A program made the translations under genes and the position numbers. A stretch of 64,000 bases of DNA from Nibrella saemangeumensis (GTDB lineage Bacteria; Bacteroidota; Bacteroidia; Cytophagales; Spirosomataceae), in the NCBI RefSeq assembly GCF_039541915.1, contig NZ_BAABHD010000024.1:62001-126000 (forward strand). The letters are read 5' to 3'. Below are positions 54,152 through 61,911 of this stretch, piece by piece. Each line of letters starts with the position of its first letter. Positions within the stretch are counted from its first letter, which is position 1. A model generated the notes under the pieces. It was not told where the DNA came from. It saw nothing but the letters and a program-made list of their open reading frames with translations, and ran no database searches.

Positions 54152-54185
54152 AAAAGCCCCGGCAGCAACTGCCGGGGCTTTTCTT
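54152..54185. terminator. Bidirectional terminator
   Basis: AAAAGCCCCGGCA and TGCCGGGGCTTTT form a 13-bp perfect stem around GCAAC, with T runs on both strands. It separates two convergent genes (stops at 54124 and 54192). Confidence 0.88.
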
Positions 54186-54191
54186 TCGGGC

Positions 54192-54791
54192 TTAATTTTT
54201 GGTGGGCGGGGGCGGATTAATCATGATGTGGGCGCGGTGCGTACCGGGGTCCATAATCCAGGGCATACCCGGCGATTCAGGCTTCAGGGGCAGACCCGTA
54301 CTTTCGGCGGTAGCGTACGGAATATACACCACGTAGCGGAGATAGCCGTCTTTCACCTCGCCGGTGGCCGTATCGAAATCACCGTCTTTGGCCGAATAGG
54401 CGAACAGGGTTGAGGGCTGCTTAGGCATTTTCAGCGTACCGGCCTTTACTTCTTTCTCACGCATATCCATAATCTCCTGCGCCGTTTTGCCCTGTTTCTG
54501 GAGGTCACGTCCTCGCTTCATAAACGGATCCAGATCGCGGTGGTAGCACGATACGCTCAGGCCTTTCTTGTCCGGGTCGTCGGTGAGGCAAACCATCTCG
54601 TTGGTGCCTTTTCGCAAGACCACAAATTCTTTGCCGGCATTGTAGCCGTACACCATAGCGCCATCGCGTTTGTCGGCGGGGGCAGCCAGCACGGCCGCTT
54701 TGATCTGGGCTTCGGGCGACGGAACGGCGGACTGGGCCACCGCACCGAATGCCAGTACCGAAAGGGGTAGTAAAGGAATAAGGATTTTCAT
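54192..54791 (-). CDS. Secreted protein of unknown function
   Basis: This 199-residue protein starts MKILIPLLPLSVLAFGAVAQ, a clear signal peptide. I chose 54791 because an upstream in-frame ATG at 54872 adds 27 unrelated residues. The mature part has motifs MVYGYNAGKEFVVLRKGTN, MVCLTDDPDKKGLSVSCYH (two cysteines, probably a disulfide), TLFAYSAKDGDFD and GMPWIMDPGTHRAHIMI. The late His-x-His near a Pro-rich end could bind metal, but that is only a guess. I do not recognise the family. Confidence 0.75.
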   Translation of the reverse strand: MKILIPLLPLSVLAFGAVAQSAVPSPEAQIKAAVLAAPADKRDGAMVYGYNAGKEFVVLRKGTNEMVCLTDDPDKKGLSVSCYHRDLDPFMKRGRDLQKQGKTAQEIMDMREKEVKAGTLKMPKQPSTLFAYSAKDGDFDTATGEVKDGYLRYVVYIPYATAESTGLPLKPESPGMPWIMDPGTHRAHIMINPPPPTKN

Positions 54792-54964
54792 AAGAGTCTG
54801 ATTTTGCTGAAAAGGTAAGCGGTCGTTGTCAGTAATCCAACAGCCGGCCGGGGTCACCGGGCCAATTTGCACCAGAAAATCCAGGCATCAGCCGGTAGAA
54901 TCAGACCGCTTACACAATTTAAGTCCGTTTATGAACAAAAATGGTTCAGCAGCGGAACTTATGC

Positions 54965-54976
54965 CCCAATATTGGG
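54965..54976. promoter_or_regulatory. 12-bp perfect palindrome upstream of a small ORF
   Basis: CCCAATATTGGG is its own complement and lies 32 bp before the small ORF at 55009, in the divergent region with the secreted-protein gene. A simple operator is possible. Confidence 0.35.
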
Positions 54977-55008
54977 TTAGAACTCACAGAAGCCAACCAC
55001 TCCACACT

Positions 55009-55164
55009 ATGAAAGCAGCACTCAAAAAATTATTCTTTTGCCGGGGCAAAAGCAAGGTCGCTACCAGTGCGCCCGTTACCGCTAAATCCCGTTCTGGTCG
55101 GCAGCACCGAACGTTACGGTTCAACAACCTCAACGAGCTGTCGCAGATGACGTATATTCTGTAA
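55009..55164 (+). CDS. Small basic protein, 51 residues
   Basis: From the ATG at 55009 the frame encodes a 51-residue basic protein (MKAALKKLFFCRGKSK, then GRQHRTLRFNNL, ending LSQMTYIL). A longer frame from 54826 is open but its extra residues look random. A good terminator hairpin follows 9 bp after the stop and a palindrome precedes it, so it looks like a complete short transcription unit. No domain is recognised. Confidence 0.5.
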   Translation: MKAALKKLFFCRGKSKVATSAPVTAKSRSGRQHRTLRFNNLNELSQMTYIL

Positions 55165-55172
55165 TTTTCCGG

Positions 55173-55201
55173 AAGGGTCGGTTCACACCGACCCTTCTTT
55201 G
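55173..55201 (+). terminator. Terminator of the small basic protein gene
   Basis: AAGGGTCGGT and ACCGACCCTT make a 10-bp perfect stem around TCAC, followed by CTTTG. It lies 9 bp after the small ORF and ends 2 bp before the convergent gene's stop. Confidence 0.7.
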
Positions 55202-55202
55202 T

Positions 55203-55910
55203 TCAGGCCAGTTCCCGGCAGAATTGCAGCAGTTGCTTCAGGTCCTGCTCCTGCCGAAGATTCAGATCATGCGCTTTCAGGTATGCGTCTATTTCTTTCC
55301 TGTGCTTCGGAAAAGCTTTCTGGATACCCGACTTATCTGCCCTAAACGCCTGATTATTACCGTCGATCAGAAAATAAGCTTCGTCTTTGGTCAGTAGCAT
55401 ATCCCCTTTAACTTCCAGCCGCTGCACCTGTCCGTTGGCCGTTGCCAGTGACTTGTACGTTCGGATCGCCGAAGCGCCCGACGATTGGTTATAGCCTCCT
55501 TCGCGTTCACCGGCCACAATTTTCATCTCCCGTTTTATCGCCAGCTTCATCGGGCTATAATCGGCCACTACCTCCAGAAAGCCACTCTTTGGATCATAAT
55601 AGAATACATCGCTACCGACGTCAATTCGTTTGATGGTTTGCTCATTAGCCAGCGATAAGGTATCTCCTGTCGGGTCAATAAAATGCATTTCGCCCAGCAG
55701 AACGCTATAGTTTAACGTTGCCTTCGCGGTGGAACCGTTGTAAAAGGCAACCGTACCGGGCTGGAAGTTGGCATAGCGGTAGCGTTCCGGAACCGGAATA
55801 ACCTTTCTGGCGTCGGCTCCGGCTTTTACACGGATTATCCTGGCGTCCTGCGCCCATAGACCTGGGTGGGGCAGGAAAAGTAATATAAACGACAGCGGTA
55901 GTAATTTCAT
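55203..55910 (-). CDS. Secreted protein of unknown function
   Basis: This 235-residue protein has a signal peptide (MKLLPLSFILLFLPHPGLWAQ). A beta-rich domain follows (TVAFYNGSTAKATLNYSVLLGEMHFIDPTGDTLSLANE, abbreviated by its key words FYNGSTAKA and MHFIDPTGD, then FYYDPKSGFLEVV) and a charged helical end (AFPKHRKEIDAYLKAHDLN). I know no function. The pattern of a stored-property strand domain followed by a helical tail recurs in Bacteroidota secreted proteins. It is divergent from the BtuF-like gene 65 bp away. Confidence 0.72.
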   Translation of the reverse strand: MKLLPLSFILLFLPHPGLWAQDARIIRVKAGADARKVIPVPERYRYANFQPGTVAFYNGSTAKATLNYSVLLGEMHFIDPTGDTLSLANEQTIKRIDVGSDVFYYDPKSGFLEVVADYSPMKLAIKREMKIVAGEREGGYNQSSGASAIRTYKSLATANGQVQRLEVKGDMLLTKDEAYFLIDGNNQAFRADKSGIQKAFPKHRKEIDAYLKAHDLNLRQEQDLKQLLQFCRELA

Positions 55911-55975
55911 AAAGCGGGAACAGGATTTGCTCAGTTAGAGGTAAAATAATGTTAATTCCAGATAATACCTAATTT

Positions 55976-56704
55976 ATGCCGCCACAACGCATTGTCTCCC
56001 TGGTTCCTTCCCAAACAGAACTGCTTTTTGATTTAGGTCTGGACGAGGAGATTGTCGGTCTGACTAAGTTCTGCATCCATCCAAAAGCTAAAGTCAGCCT
56101 GAAAACCATTGTGGGTGGCACCAAAACCCTGCACCTGGATCGTATCCACGCCCTTCAGCCCGACCTCATTATCGCCAACAGGGAAGAAAATACCCGTGAC
56201 CAGATTGAAGAGCTACAGCGCCACTACCCTGTTCATATCACCGACGTAGTCACCCTCACCGATGCCTTAATCATGATCCGGACAGTTGGTGAACTGGTGG
56301 CTAAAGAACAGGAAGCCCAAACGATAGCCGATGAAATAGAACATAGATTCACCGGGATACTGCCCCTTGCGCCCCGGCTCCGCACGGCCTACTTCATCTG
56401 GCGCAACCCCTGGATGGGGGCGGCCGCCGATACCTTTATCCACTCCATGCTCCTGGCAGCTGGCTTTCAAAATGTGTTTGCCCACCGGAGCCGCTACCCC
56501 GAAATCACGGAACAGGACCTACAAGCCAGCCAGCCGGAACTAATCTTGCTGTCGTCGGAGCCGTATCCGTTCCGGAAAAAACATATAGCTGAGTTACAGC
56601 AGTGGTGTCCGTCGGCACGGGTGATGCTGGTGGATGGAGAGCTTTTCAGTTGGTACGGCAGCCGGTTATTGCGTTCAGCTGCGTATTTTCGTGAACTGCA
56701 TTAA
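55976..56704 (+). CDS. BtuF-like metal/cobalamin-binding protein without signal peptide
   Basis: This 242-residue protein has the fold pattern of class III periplasmic binding proteins (BtuF/FhuD): RIVSLVPSQTELLFDLGLDEEIVGLTKFC, shortened to key residues SLVPSQTE and VGLT, then LDRIHALQPDLIIANREEN, a long connecting helix (ITDVVTLTDALIMI) and a second lobe with ADTFIHSMLLAAGF and LQASQPELILLSSEP. It begins MPPQRI with no signal sequence, so it appears cytoplasmic. The role cannot be transport in the usual sense. It precedes an AraC regulator gene by 10 bp and may feed ligand information to it. Confidence 0.82.
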   Translation: MPPQRIVSLVPSQTELLFDLGLDEEIVGLTKFCIHPKAKVSLKTIVGGTKTLHLDRIHALQPDLIIANREENTRDQIEELQRHYPVHITDVVTLTDALIMIRTVGELVAKEQEAQTIADEIEHRFTGILPLAPRLRTAYFIWRNPWMGAAADTFIHSMLLAAGFQNVFAHRSRYPEITEQDLQASQPELILLSSEPYPFRKKHIAELQQWCPSARVMLVDGELFSWYGSRLLRSAAYFRELH

Positions 56705-56714
56705 CGAATCAGGC

Positions 56715-57737
56715 ATGGCAACGAATGACACACTCTCGGCAGGCTCGTTTAACCTGCTTCTCTACACGGCTCAGCAGCGCGGGGCCAATCCCGAAGCCCT
56801 GATTCAGGCCGTGGGGGTCGATCCGGCGCAGCTGAAGCACCCCGACGGACGAATTCCGATCCGGCAGATTCAGGCGCTCTGGAAAGAAGCCATTGCCGCT
56901 ACCGGTGACCCGTATCTGTCGCTGCACATGGGCACCATCATCAATCCGGTATCGGTCGGTATACTGGCGTATGTGATGATGCACTGCCCTACCCTGGAGA
57001 AAGCGTTTGAGAAGTTGTGCCAATATCAGGATATTGTCTGCGAAGGTATTGTAACGACCGGTCAGCGGGTTGGCGATGATTACCACCTGACGTTGCGCAT
57101 CATCAGCGACGACATTATTTTTCCCGAACACGCGCTGAATTCGGAGGTTTCTATTTACCTGTCGGCGATGCGGGCCTTGACGGGGCAAGCCGTTACAGCC
57201 AAAGAGATCCGCTTTGCTTACCCCCGGCCGCTGGATACAAGCGAACATGAGCGGGTATTAGCGCCGGCCAGGCTCTCTTTCGATGCGCCCGAAACCGTTC
57301 TGGTGCTGGATGCCCACTGGCTCAACACACCCGTACTGAATGCCAATCCGAATCTCTTCCCGCTCTTCGAACGGCACGCCGACGAACTGCTGGAAAAACT
57401 CCGTACCCCCACGCTCGCAGCCCGTGTCAAGCAGGAAATTGTCTCTTTACTGAAAGGCGAAGAACCAACGCTGGCCATTGTAGCCGACCGCCTGGCCATG
57501 GGCGTACGTACGCTGCAACTCCACCTGAAAGACGAAGGCGTTACTTACCAGCAGCTACTGGATGAGGTACGTCGTGACCTTGCCGTCAAGCACTTGCGCG
57601 AACCGTACCTCAGCACCACCGACATTGCGTACCTGCTGGGCTACTCCGAACCGAGCGTCTTCTTCCGGTCGTTCAAGAAATGGATGGGCTCGACACCCGG
57701 TGCCTATCGGCAGCAGACGTTCCTTCAGTCGGCCTGA
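56715..57737 (+). CDS. AraC-family transcriptional regulator
   Basis: This 340-residue regulator has an N-terminal arabinose_bd-type ligand domain (FNLLLYTAQQRGANPEALIQ, IQALWKEAIAATGDPYLSLHM) and a C-terminal AraC HTH (TLAIVADRLAMGVRTLQLHL, TTDIAYLLGYSEPSVFFRSFKKWMG). I prefer ATG 56715, 10 bp after the BtuF-like gene stop. A frame from 56634 would overlap that gene. The 3' end overlaps the convergent oxidoreductase gene by 65 bp. Probable targets are that gene and the DUF4260 gene. Confidence 0.93.
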   Translation: MATNDTLSAGSFNLLLYTAQQRGANPEALIQAVGVDPAQLKHPDGRIPIRQIQALWKEAIAATGDPYLSLHMGTIINPVSVGILAYVMMHCPTLEKAFEKLCQYQDIVCEGIVTTGQRVGDDYHLTLRIISDDIIFPEHALNSEVSIYLSAMRALTGQAVTAKEIRFAYPRPLDTSEHERVLAPARLSFDAPETVLVLDAHWLNTPVLNANPNLFPLFERHADELLEKLRTPTLAARVKQEIVSLLKGEEPTLAIVADRLAMGVRTLQLHLKDEGVTYQQLLDEVRRDLAVKHLREPYLSTTDIAYLLGYSEPSVFFRSFKKWMGSTPGAYRQQTFLQSA

Positions 57738-58716
57738 TGACGGGGGTAAATTCCTGCTTTAGCTGGTGTCTGGCGAACCAGGTTAAGGTATCCGTCAGCG
57801 CCTGGTCAAGGGGCGTCTCGCTGAAGTCAGGAAAGAGCTGACGAATCTTGTTATCATCCAGGATCACGCTGTTCTCGTAGAGGTAAAACATTTCCTTGAG
57901 TTCGCGCATCATCGGCACAAAGAGCCCCAGCACGAAAAACAGCCATTTTGGATATACCTTAATCTTCAGCTGCTGGCCTGTCAGCGCGGCAATCTGGCCA
58001 AAGAGCCAACGCACTGAGGGAACTACTTCGCCACCGTAGTTCCAGCGTTCATAAGGCTGCTGGTTACCACGCAGCATCAGCCGCACAATGATCTCGGCCG
58101 CGTCGGGGGTGTACACAAACTGATGCGGGATGTCAGCGTTGAGCAGCCACGGTAACGCCTTTCCCTGCAAGGCCCCTTCAAACACGGGCTTTACACCTTC
58201 GTTCAGCACGTTTGGCCCCCAGAAGTCAGGCAGCCGGACCGTCAGCACCCGACAGGCACCATCCTGAGCGGCCCTGGCCAGCAGATCCTCCAGTGCCACC
58301 CGCAAGGCGCCTTTCCGGCTGTTCGGCACGGGCCGGCTGTCTTCGCGGATCGGCTCGTTGGCATTACCGTAATTGTAGACGTTACCGGGAAAAACGATAG
58401 TGGCCCGGTTCTGTCGGGCAGCGTCGATGACGTTGCGGGTAGCGGGTTCCATATGCGCAAACCACTGGTCGTAGGGGTAATTGATGCCGTGAAAAATAAA
58501 CTGCTTGCCGGCGGCTATCTGCCTCAGCGTGTTAGCATCCTGCACATCGCCCTCAACAATGGTAAGCGTGGGCGCATTGGGGAAAAGTGCCTCTGCCTTC
58601 AACCGATTGCGAACCAGTATGGTGACGGGCAACTGACGAGCCAGGAGATTGGTGGTAACGGCGTATCCGATGCTGCCGGTAGCGCCCAGGACAAGAATGT
58701 TTGGTTGCGTAGTCAT
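57673..58716 (-). CDS. NAD(P)-dependent epimerase/dehydratase-like protein
   Basis: This 347-residue extended short-chain dehydrogenase has the nucleotide motif LVLGATGSIGYAV, acidic/Asp end of the second strand GDVQDANTL, a serine/tyrosine active-site area (FPGNVYNYG with Y and the NSRKGALRVALE lysine spaced after it) and a C-terminal helical substrate lobe. A hydrophobic stretch WLFFVLGLFVPMM may touch the membrane. The substrate is unknown. Its last 65 bp overlap the end of the AraC regulator gene on the other strand, an unusual arrangement. The DUF4260 gene precedes it by 32 bp. Confidence 0.88.
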   Translation of the reverse strand: MTTQPNILVLGATGSIGYAVTTNLLARQLPVTILVRNRLKAEALFPNAPTLTIVEGDVQDANTLRQIAAGKQFIFHGINYPYDQWFAHMEPATRNVIDAARQNRATIVFPGNVYNYGNANEPIREDSRPVPNSRKGALRVALEDLLARAAQDGACRVLTVRLPDFWGPNVLNEGVKPVFEGALQGKALPWLLNADIPHQFVYTPDAAEIIVRLMLRGNQQPYERWNYGGEVVPSVRWLFGQIAALTGQQLKIKVYPKWLFFVLGLFVPMMRELKEMFYLYENSVILDDNKIRQLFPDFSETPLDQALTDTLTWFARHQLKQEFTPVIRPTEGTSAADRHRVSSPSIS

Positions 58717-58748
58717 GGTAATTGGTTTACGGTGAAGGTTAGCCTGAC

Positions 58749-59096
58749 TTAATTCAATGTGCCGAGGTGGGTCTGTTTGAAGCTGGTGGTGTATTTCAGT
58801 CCATAGCCCATCGTCCGGTCCATAGCTGCGTGGCCAAGCAAGATCACACCCGCCAGCATCACCCCCGGCTGCTGCATCAGCAGACCCATAACGCCCACCA
58901 GCAGGGCAATCCCCTTATGATGAAAGAGGTTGTATAGATAAGCGCCCAGACGCGGATTAACCAGATACCCCAGCATACCGATGTCCGGCAGCAGGATCAG
59001 CGCAGGAAACCACCACCAGGCAAATGGCAGTTGACTGAACAGAACAATGGAGACAAGGAATTGGGCGAGTTCTTCGAGTTGCAGGATGGTTTTCAT
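58749..59096 (-). CDS. DUF4260 family membrane protein
   Basis: This 115-residue protein has three to four hydrophobic segments (FLVSIVLFSQLPFAWWWFPA, LILLPDIGMLGYLV, LLVGVMGLLMQQPGVMLAGV) and the DUF4260 landmarks NLFHHKG, GHAAMDRTMGYGLKY and F..THLG. The function is unknown. The start at 59096 (MKTILQLEEL) is preferred over one 33 bases upstream. It heads a two-gene unit with the oxidoreductase, next to an AraC regulator. A repeat element lies 100 bp upstream. Confidence 0.85.
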   Translation of the reverse strand: MKTILQLEELAQFLVSIVLFSQLPFAWWWFPALILLPDIGMLGYLVNPRLGAYLYNLFHHKGIALLVGVMGLLMQQPGVMLAGVILLGHAAMDRTMGYGLKYTTSFKQTHLGTLN

Positions 59097-59195
59097 GACC
59101 GATGTTGTTTTGCGGGTTGAACACAACAAAGGTCAGCCGAAATCGCCGGGTAGCCGGTGACGGAAAGTGAAAATGAAGTGACGGTTTACGAAATA

Positions 59196-59285
59196 GTTTC
59201 AGGTTCAAGGTTTCATGTTCTTAGTAAAGCCAGCCAGCAGGCCGCTGTGCCACTACCTTGAAACCTGAAACCTTGAACCTGAAAC
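59196..59285. repeat. Inverted word-repeat element (GTTTCAGGTTCAAG family)
   Basis: GTTTCAGGTTCAAGGTTTCA at 59196-59215 is the exact inverted copy of 59266-59285, with 50 bp between. The right arm continues with a second set of the same words (CCTTGAAACC). It lies between DUF4260 and the aroA stop, ending 4 bp before the aroA stop. Confidence 0.75.
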
Positions 59286-59289
59286 AATC

Positions 59290-60537
59290 TTAACTATCCG
59301 TTGTCAAACGAACGCCCGCTACCCTTGCAAAATCATCCCAGAACGATGGGTAGGACTTGGCAACGACATTAGGTTCTTCGATGAACAGGCCCCGTTGCAT
59401 AGCCACCGGGGCAAACGCCATCGCCATGCGGTGGTCGTCGTAGGTGTGGATGCGGGCGTTTCCCGTCGCCGAAGCCGGAATATCCATCGGGCGGACCTCG
59501 TAACGGTGATTGGCTTCGGCTTCGACCAGTACGGCACCGATCTTCTGGAGCTCCGCCTGAAGGGCTGCCACGCGGTTAGTTTCTTTGATCTTCAGGCTTT
59601 CGATCCCCGTCAGCGTCAGCGCAGTACCTTTCACGGCGCAGCAAACGGCTACCGTCTGCGCCAGGTCCGGACAATCGGTAAAATCGACCGCCAGCGATTC
59701 CTTAGCCGGTATTTTGGTCAGGCGTACCCCCGTGTCGGTGAAGGTGCTTTCGACGCCCAGCGGCCGCATGATGTGGGCAATAGCGCTATCGCCCTGTAGT
59801 GATTTTTCTTTCAGCCCCAGCAGTTCTACCTCAGCTTCATCGGCCAGCGCAACCACACTGTACCAGTAGCTGGCCCCCGACCAGTCGGACTCGATACGGT
59901 ACGATTTCGGCTCATAGGCTTTAGCGGGCACCGTAATGGTTTTATTGGTCCAGTCAGTTTCGGCTTCCACCCCAAAATAGGCCATCTGCTGAAGAGTCAT
60001 TTCAATGTACGGCCGCGAACCAATGTCGCCGGTCAGTTCCAGTACAATGCCGTTGGGGAGCATAGGCGCAATCATCAGCAGTGCCGAGATATACTGGCTA
60101 CTCACCCCCCCCTGGATAGACACCCGGTTGGTACCGCTATACCCGAACCCTTTGGTGACGAGGGGCGGATATCCTTCATGTTGCAGGTACTCAATATCGG
60201 CTCCCAGCAGGTGCAGGGCGTCAACCAGAATACCAATGGGCCGCTCACACATGCGGGGCGTACCGGTCAGCGTCTTGTGCTTCCCGGTTACGGCGAAGTA
60301 AGCCGTCAGAAACCGCATGGTCGTGCCGGCATCAATTACATCAGCCACGGCGTCTTCCGACCGCAGCAGGCGGATCATCGTCTGCGTGTCGCGGGCGGTC
60401 GAGAGATTATGAAGATCACAGCGAAAATCCGTCAGCGCATCAATAATCAGCGCCCGGTTGCTTTCGCTTTTGGAGGAAGCTAACGGAATAGTGGCCCGTA
60501 CGGGACCAATTGGCGGGGTGAGGTAGACTGCATTCAT
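59290..60537 (-). CDS. aroA: 3-phosphoshikimate 1-carboxyvinyltransferase (EPSP synthase)
   Basis: This 415-residue cytoplasmic enzyme joins shikimate-3-phosphate and phosphoenolpyruvate in the shikimate pathway. Substrate residues are visible: K23-S24 and R28 in SSKSESNRALI, DAGTTMRFLTAYFA, PRMCERPIG, GGVSSQYISALL, DWSGASYWY, DCPDLAQT, KETNRVAAL and YDDHRMAMAFAP. The P-loop-like motif SKSESNRA replaces the more common SKS(I/V)SNRA. It stands alone from the other shikimate genes. A repeat hairpin precedes it. Confidence 0.96.
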   Translation of the reverse strand: MNAVYLTPPIGPVRATIPLASSKSESNRALIIDALTDFRCDLHNLSTARDTQTMIRLLRSEDAVADVIDAGTTMRFLTAYFAVTGKHKTLTGTPRMCERPIGILVDALHLLGADIEYLQHEGYPPLVTKGFGYSGTNRVSIQGGVSSQYISALLMIAPMLPNGIVLELTGDIGSRPYIEMTLQQMAYFGVEAETDWTNKTITVPAKAYEPKSYRIESDWSGASYWYSVVALADEAEVELLGLKEKSLQGDSAIAHIMRPLGVESTFTDTGVRLTKIPAKESLAVDFTDCPDLAQTVAVCCAVKGTALTLTGIESLKIKETNRVAALQAELQKIGAVLVEAEANHRYEVRPMDIPASATGNARIHTYDDHRMAMAFAPVAMQRGLFIEEPNVVAKSYPSFWDDFARVAGVRLTTDS

Positions 60538-60558
60538 CCCGCAAAGCTACACGTTGGA

Positions 60559-60633
60559 GTTAAGAGTTAAGAATTAAGAGTTGAGAATTATAAAAGCGTG
60601 CGCCAGCCCAACTCTTAATTCTTAACTTTTAAC
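60559..60633. repeat. Inverted word-repeat element (TTAAGAGTTAAGAATT family)
   Basis: The 25-base arm at 60559-60583 (words GTTAAGAG, TTAAGAATTAAGAGTTG) and the arm at 60609-60633 pair at 24 of 25 positions around a 25-base centre. It fills the gap between aroA and the gene that ends at 60635. Confidence 0.75.
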
Positions 60634-60634
60634 G

Positions 60635-61237
60635 CTAAAGTGTACGTAGCACGCGAAGGCGGTTGTTTTTGTTGATACGGTAGCGGGGGAAGCTCAGTTT
60701 GTAGCAAATGGCTCCGGCTCCGATCAGGGCTCCGGCGGGAACCAGTGACCGGCTGTCGAAAATAAACCGGCCCGAACGCCCGTCGAGCGATTTAGGATTG
60801 ACGTAATCGGCAATGGCGAAGACTACCCCCGCCAACGGGAGAATAAACGAGCCCGCGGTGACCCAGGGAATCTGGCGGTCGATATACACCTTCTGTACGT
60901 CGCCGAGCCGGAACGAGAGCGGCTCCTGCCGGTTCATAATCTCGTTCGGTATGATAATACTGAATGTGGAGTCTGTTACAACGTACAGGGGAGCCTCGTA
61001 CTTGGTGCCATCAACCCGGGACTTGAAGCGAATTTCGTCTCCCTCAAAAAACCGGTACCGGCGAAAGCGGACCATGTTGTTGGCATCGAGCGCCAGATAG
61101 CGGCCCGGCCGCATCAAAACCGCATACTTAGGATTCTGGCTCAGCGACCGTGAGCCGGTCGGGTCGGGTGATATAGTCTGGGCCTGTACAGACCAGGTCA
61201 GACTGGTAAACAGCAGGAAGAAAAGCCATGGTTTCAT
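60635..61237 (-). CDS. Secreted protein of unknown function with C-terminal hydrophobic stretches
   Basis: This 200-residue protein starts MKPWLFFLLFTSLTWSVQAQ, a signal peptide; an earlier ATG at 61282 adds 15 residues. The middle is beta-rich (YAVLMRPGRYLALDANN, YRFFEGDEIRFKSRVDG, STFSIIIPNE, LSFRLGDVQKVYIDRQ). Two hydrophobic helices follow (TAGSFILPLAGVVFAIADYV, LVPAGALIGAGAICYKL) and a basic tail NKNNRLRVLRTL. The family is not recognised, though similar proteins are frequent in Cytophagales. The location is probably the envelope. Confidence 0.75.
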   Translation of the reverse strand: MKPWLFFLLFTSLTWSVQAQTISPDPTGSRSLSQNPKYAVLMRPGRYLALDANNMVRFRRYRFFEGDEIRFKSRVDGTKYEAPLYVVTDSTFSIIIPNEIMNRQEPLSFRLGDVQKVYIDRQIPWVTAGSFILPLAGVVFAIADYVNPKSLDGRSGRFIFDSRSLVPAGALIGAGAICYKLSFPRYRINKNNRLRVLRTL

Positions 61238-61329
61238 AGTCACGAATGGTTTATGGGCCCAGGAATGCCGTGACCTCGCCAACGCGTCGGTTAATCAACA
61301 GCTTCCTCTTGAATACAATACCATTTTCG

Positions 61330-61890
61330 TTAACTTTTTGTTGAAACGCCACCCGAAACGATCATTTTCATGACATCGGTGCTGGAGGCATTCAGCAACT
61401 TCACATTGGCGACCGGCACTATAAACAGCTCGCCCGAGAAAGCGTAGGAATGCGGCATGTACACTGCCACCGCATCCTTAATGTGCAGGTGACTCAGGTC
61501 AGTCTGGGTAATAAACCCGAGTTTGCTCAGCTCCGCCTGCGGATTGACCAGCACCAGCACGGGCTGATTAAACTTCTTCTTGTCGCCCACAAAGGACGAG
61601 ATCAGGTCTTTCAGCGAAAAATAAATCAGCCGAACCAGCGGCAGGTGTTTGATGGACCCTTCGAACAGAGTCAGAAAGGAGTTCGGGATGATGGTAGATA
61701 CCAGCACCCCGACGCCGAATATAATACCCAGCATTATGAGCAGGCCAATGCCCGGTATGTCCGACGGATTCAGGCTGTCGGCCCACTCGAAAATGCCGTA
61801 GAAGACGTAGATGGTCAGCCCGATTGGAGCCACAAAAAGCAGACCCCGCCCAAAATAGGTGATGGCGCGGTTAACGAAGGTAGTGAGCAC
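61330..61890 (-). CDS. DUF502 family membrane protein
   Basis: This 186-residue inner-membrane protein has two membrane segments (GRGLLFVAPIGLTIYVFYGI and IGLLIMLGIIFGVGVLVST) and the DUF502 landmarks PLVRLIYFSLKDLISSFVG, FNQPVLVLVNP, GFITQTD and VAVYMPHSYAFSGELFIV. The function is unknown; plant relatives are called COV proteins. It is 21 bp downstream of the DUF4139 gene, so the two are probably co-transcribed. Confidence 0.92.
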   Translation of the reverse strand: MLTTFVNRAITYFGRGLLFVAPIGLTIYVFYGIFEWADSLNPSDIPGIGLLIMLGIIFGVGVLVSTIIPNSFLTLFEGSIKHLPLVRLIYFSLKDLISSFVGDKKKFNQPVLVLVNPQAELSKLGFITQTDLSHLHIKDAVAVYMPHSYAFSGELFIVPVANVKLLNASSTDVMKMIVSGGVSTKS

Positions 61891-61911
61891 GAGTATAGTT
61901 CGGTACGGTGG

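Noticed and set aside
55911..55975. Possible cobalamin riboswitch before the BtuF-like gene
   Set aside because: The gap is only 65 bp and has no B12-box-like sequence or long fold.
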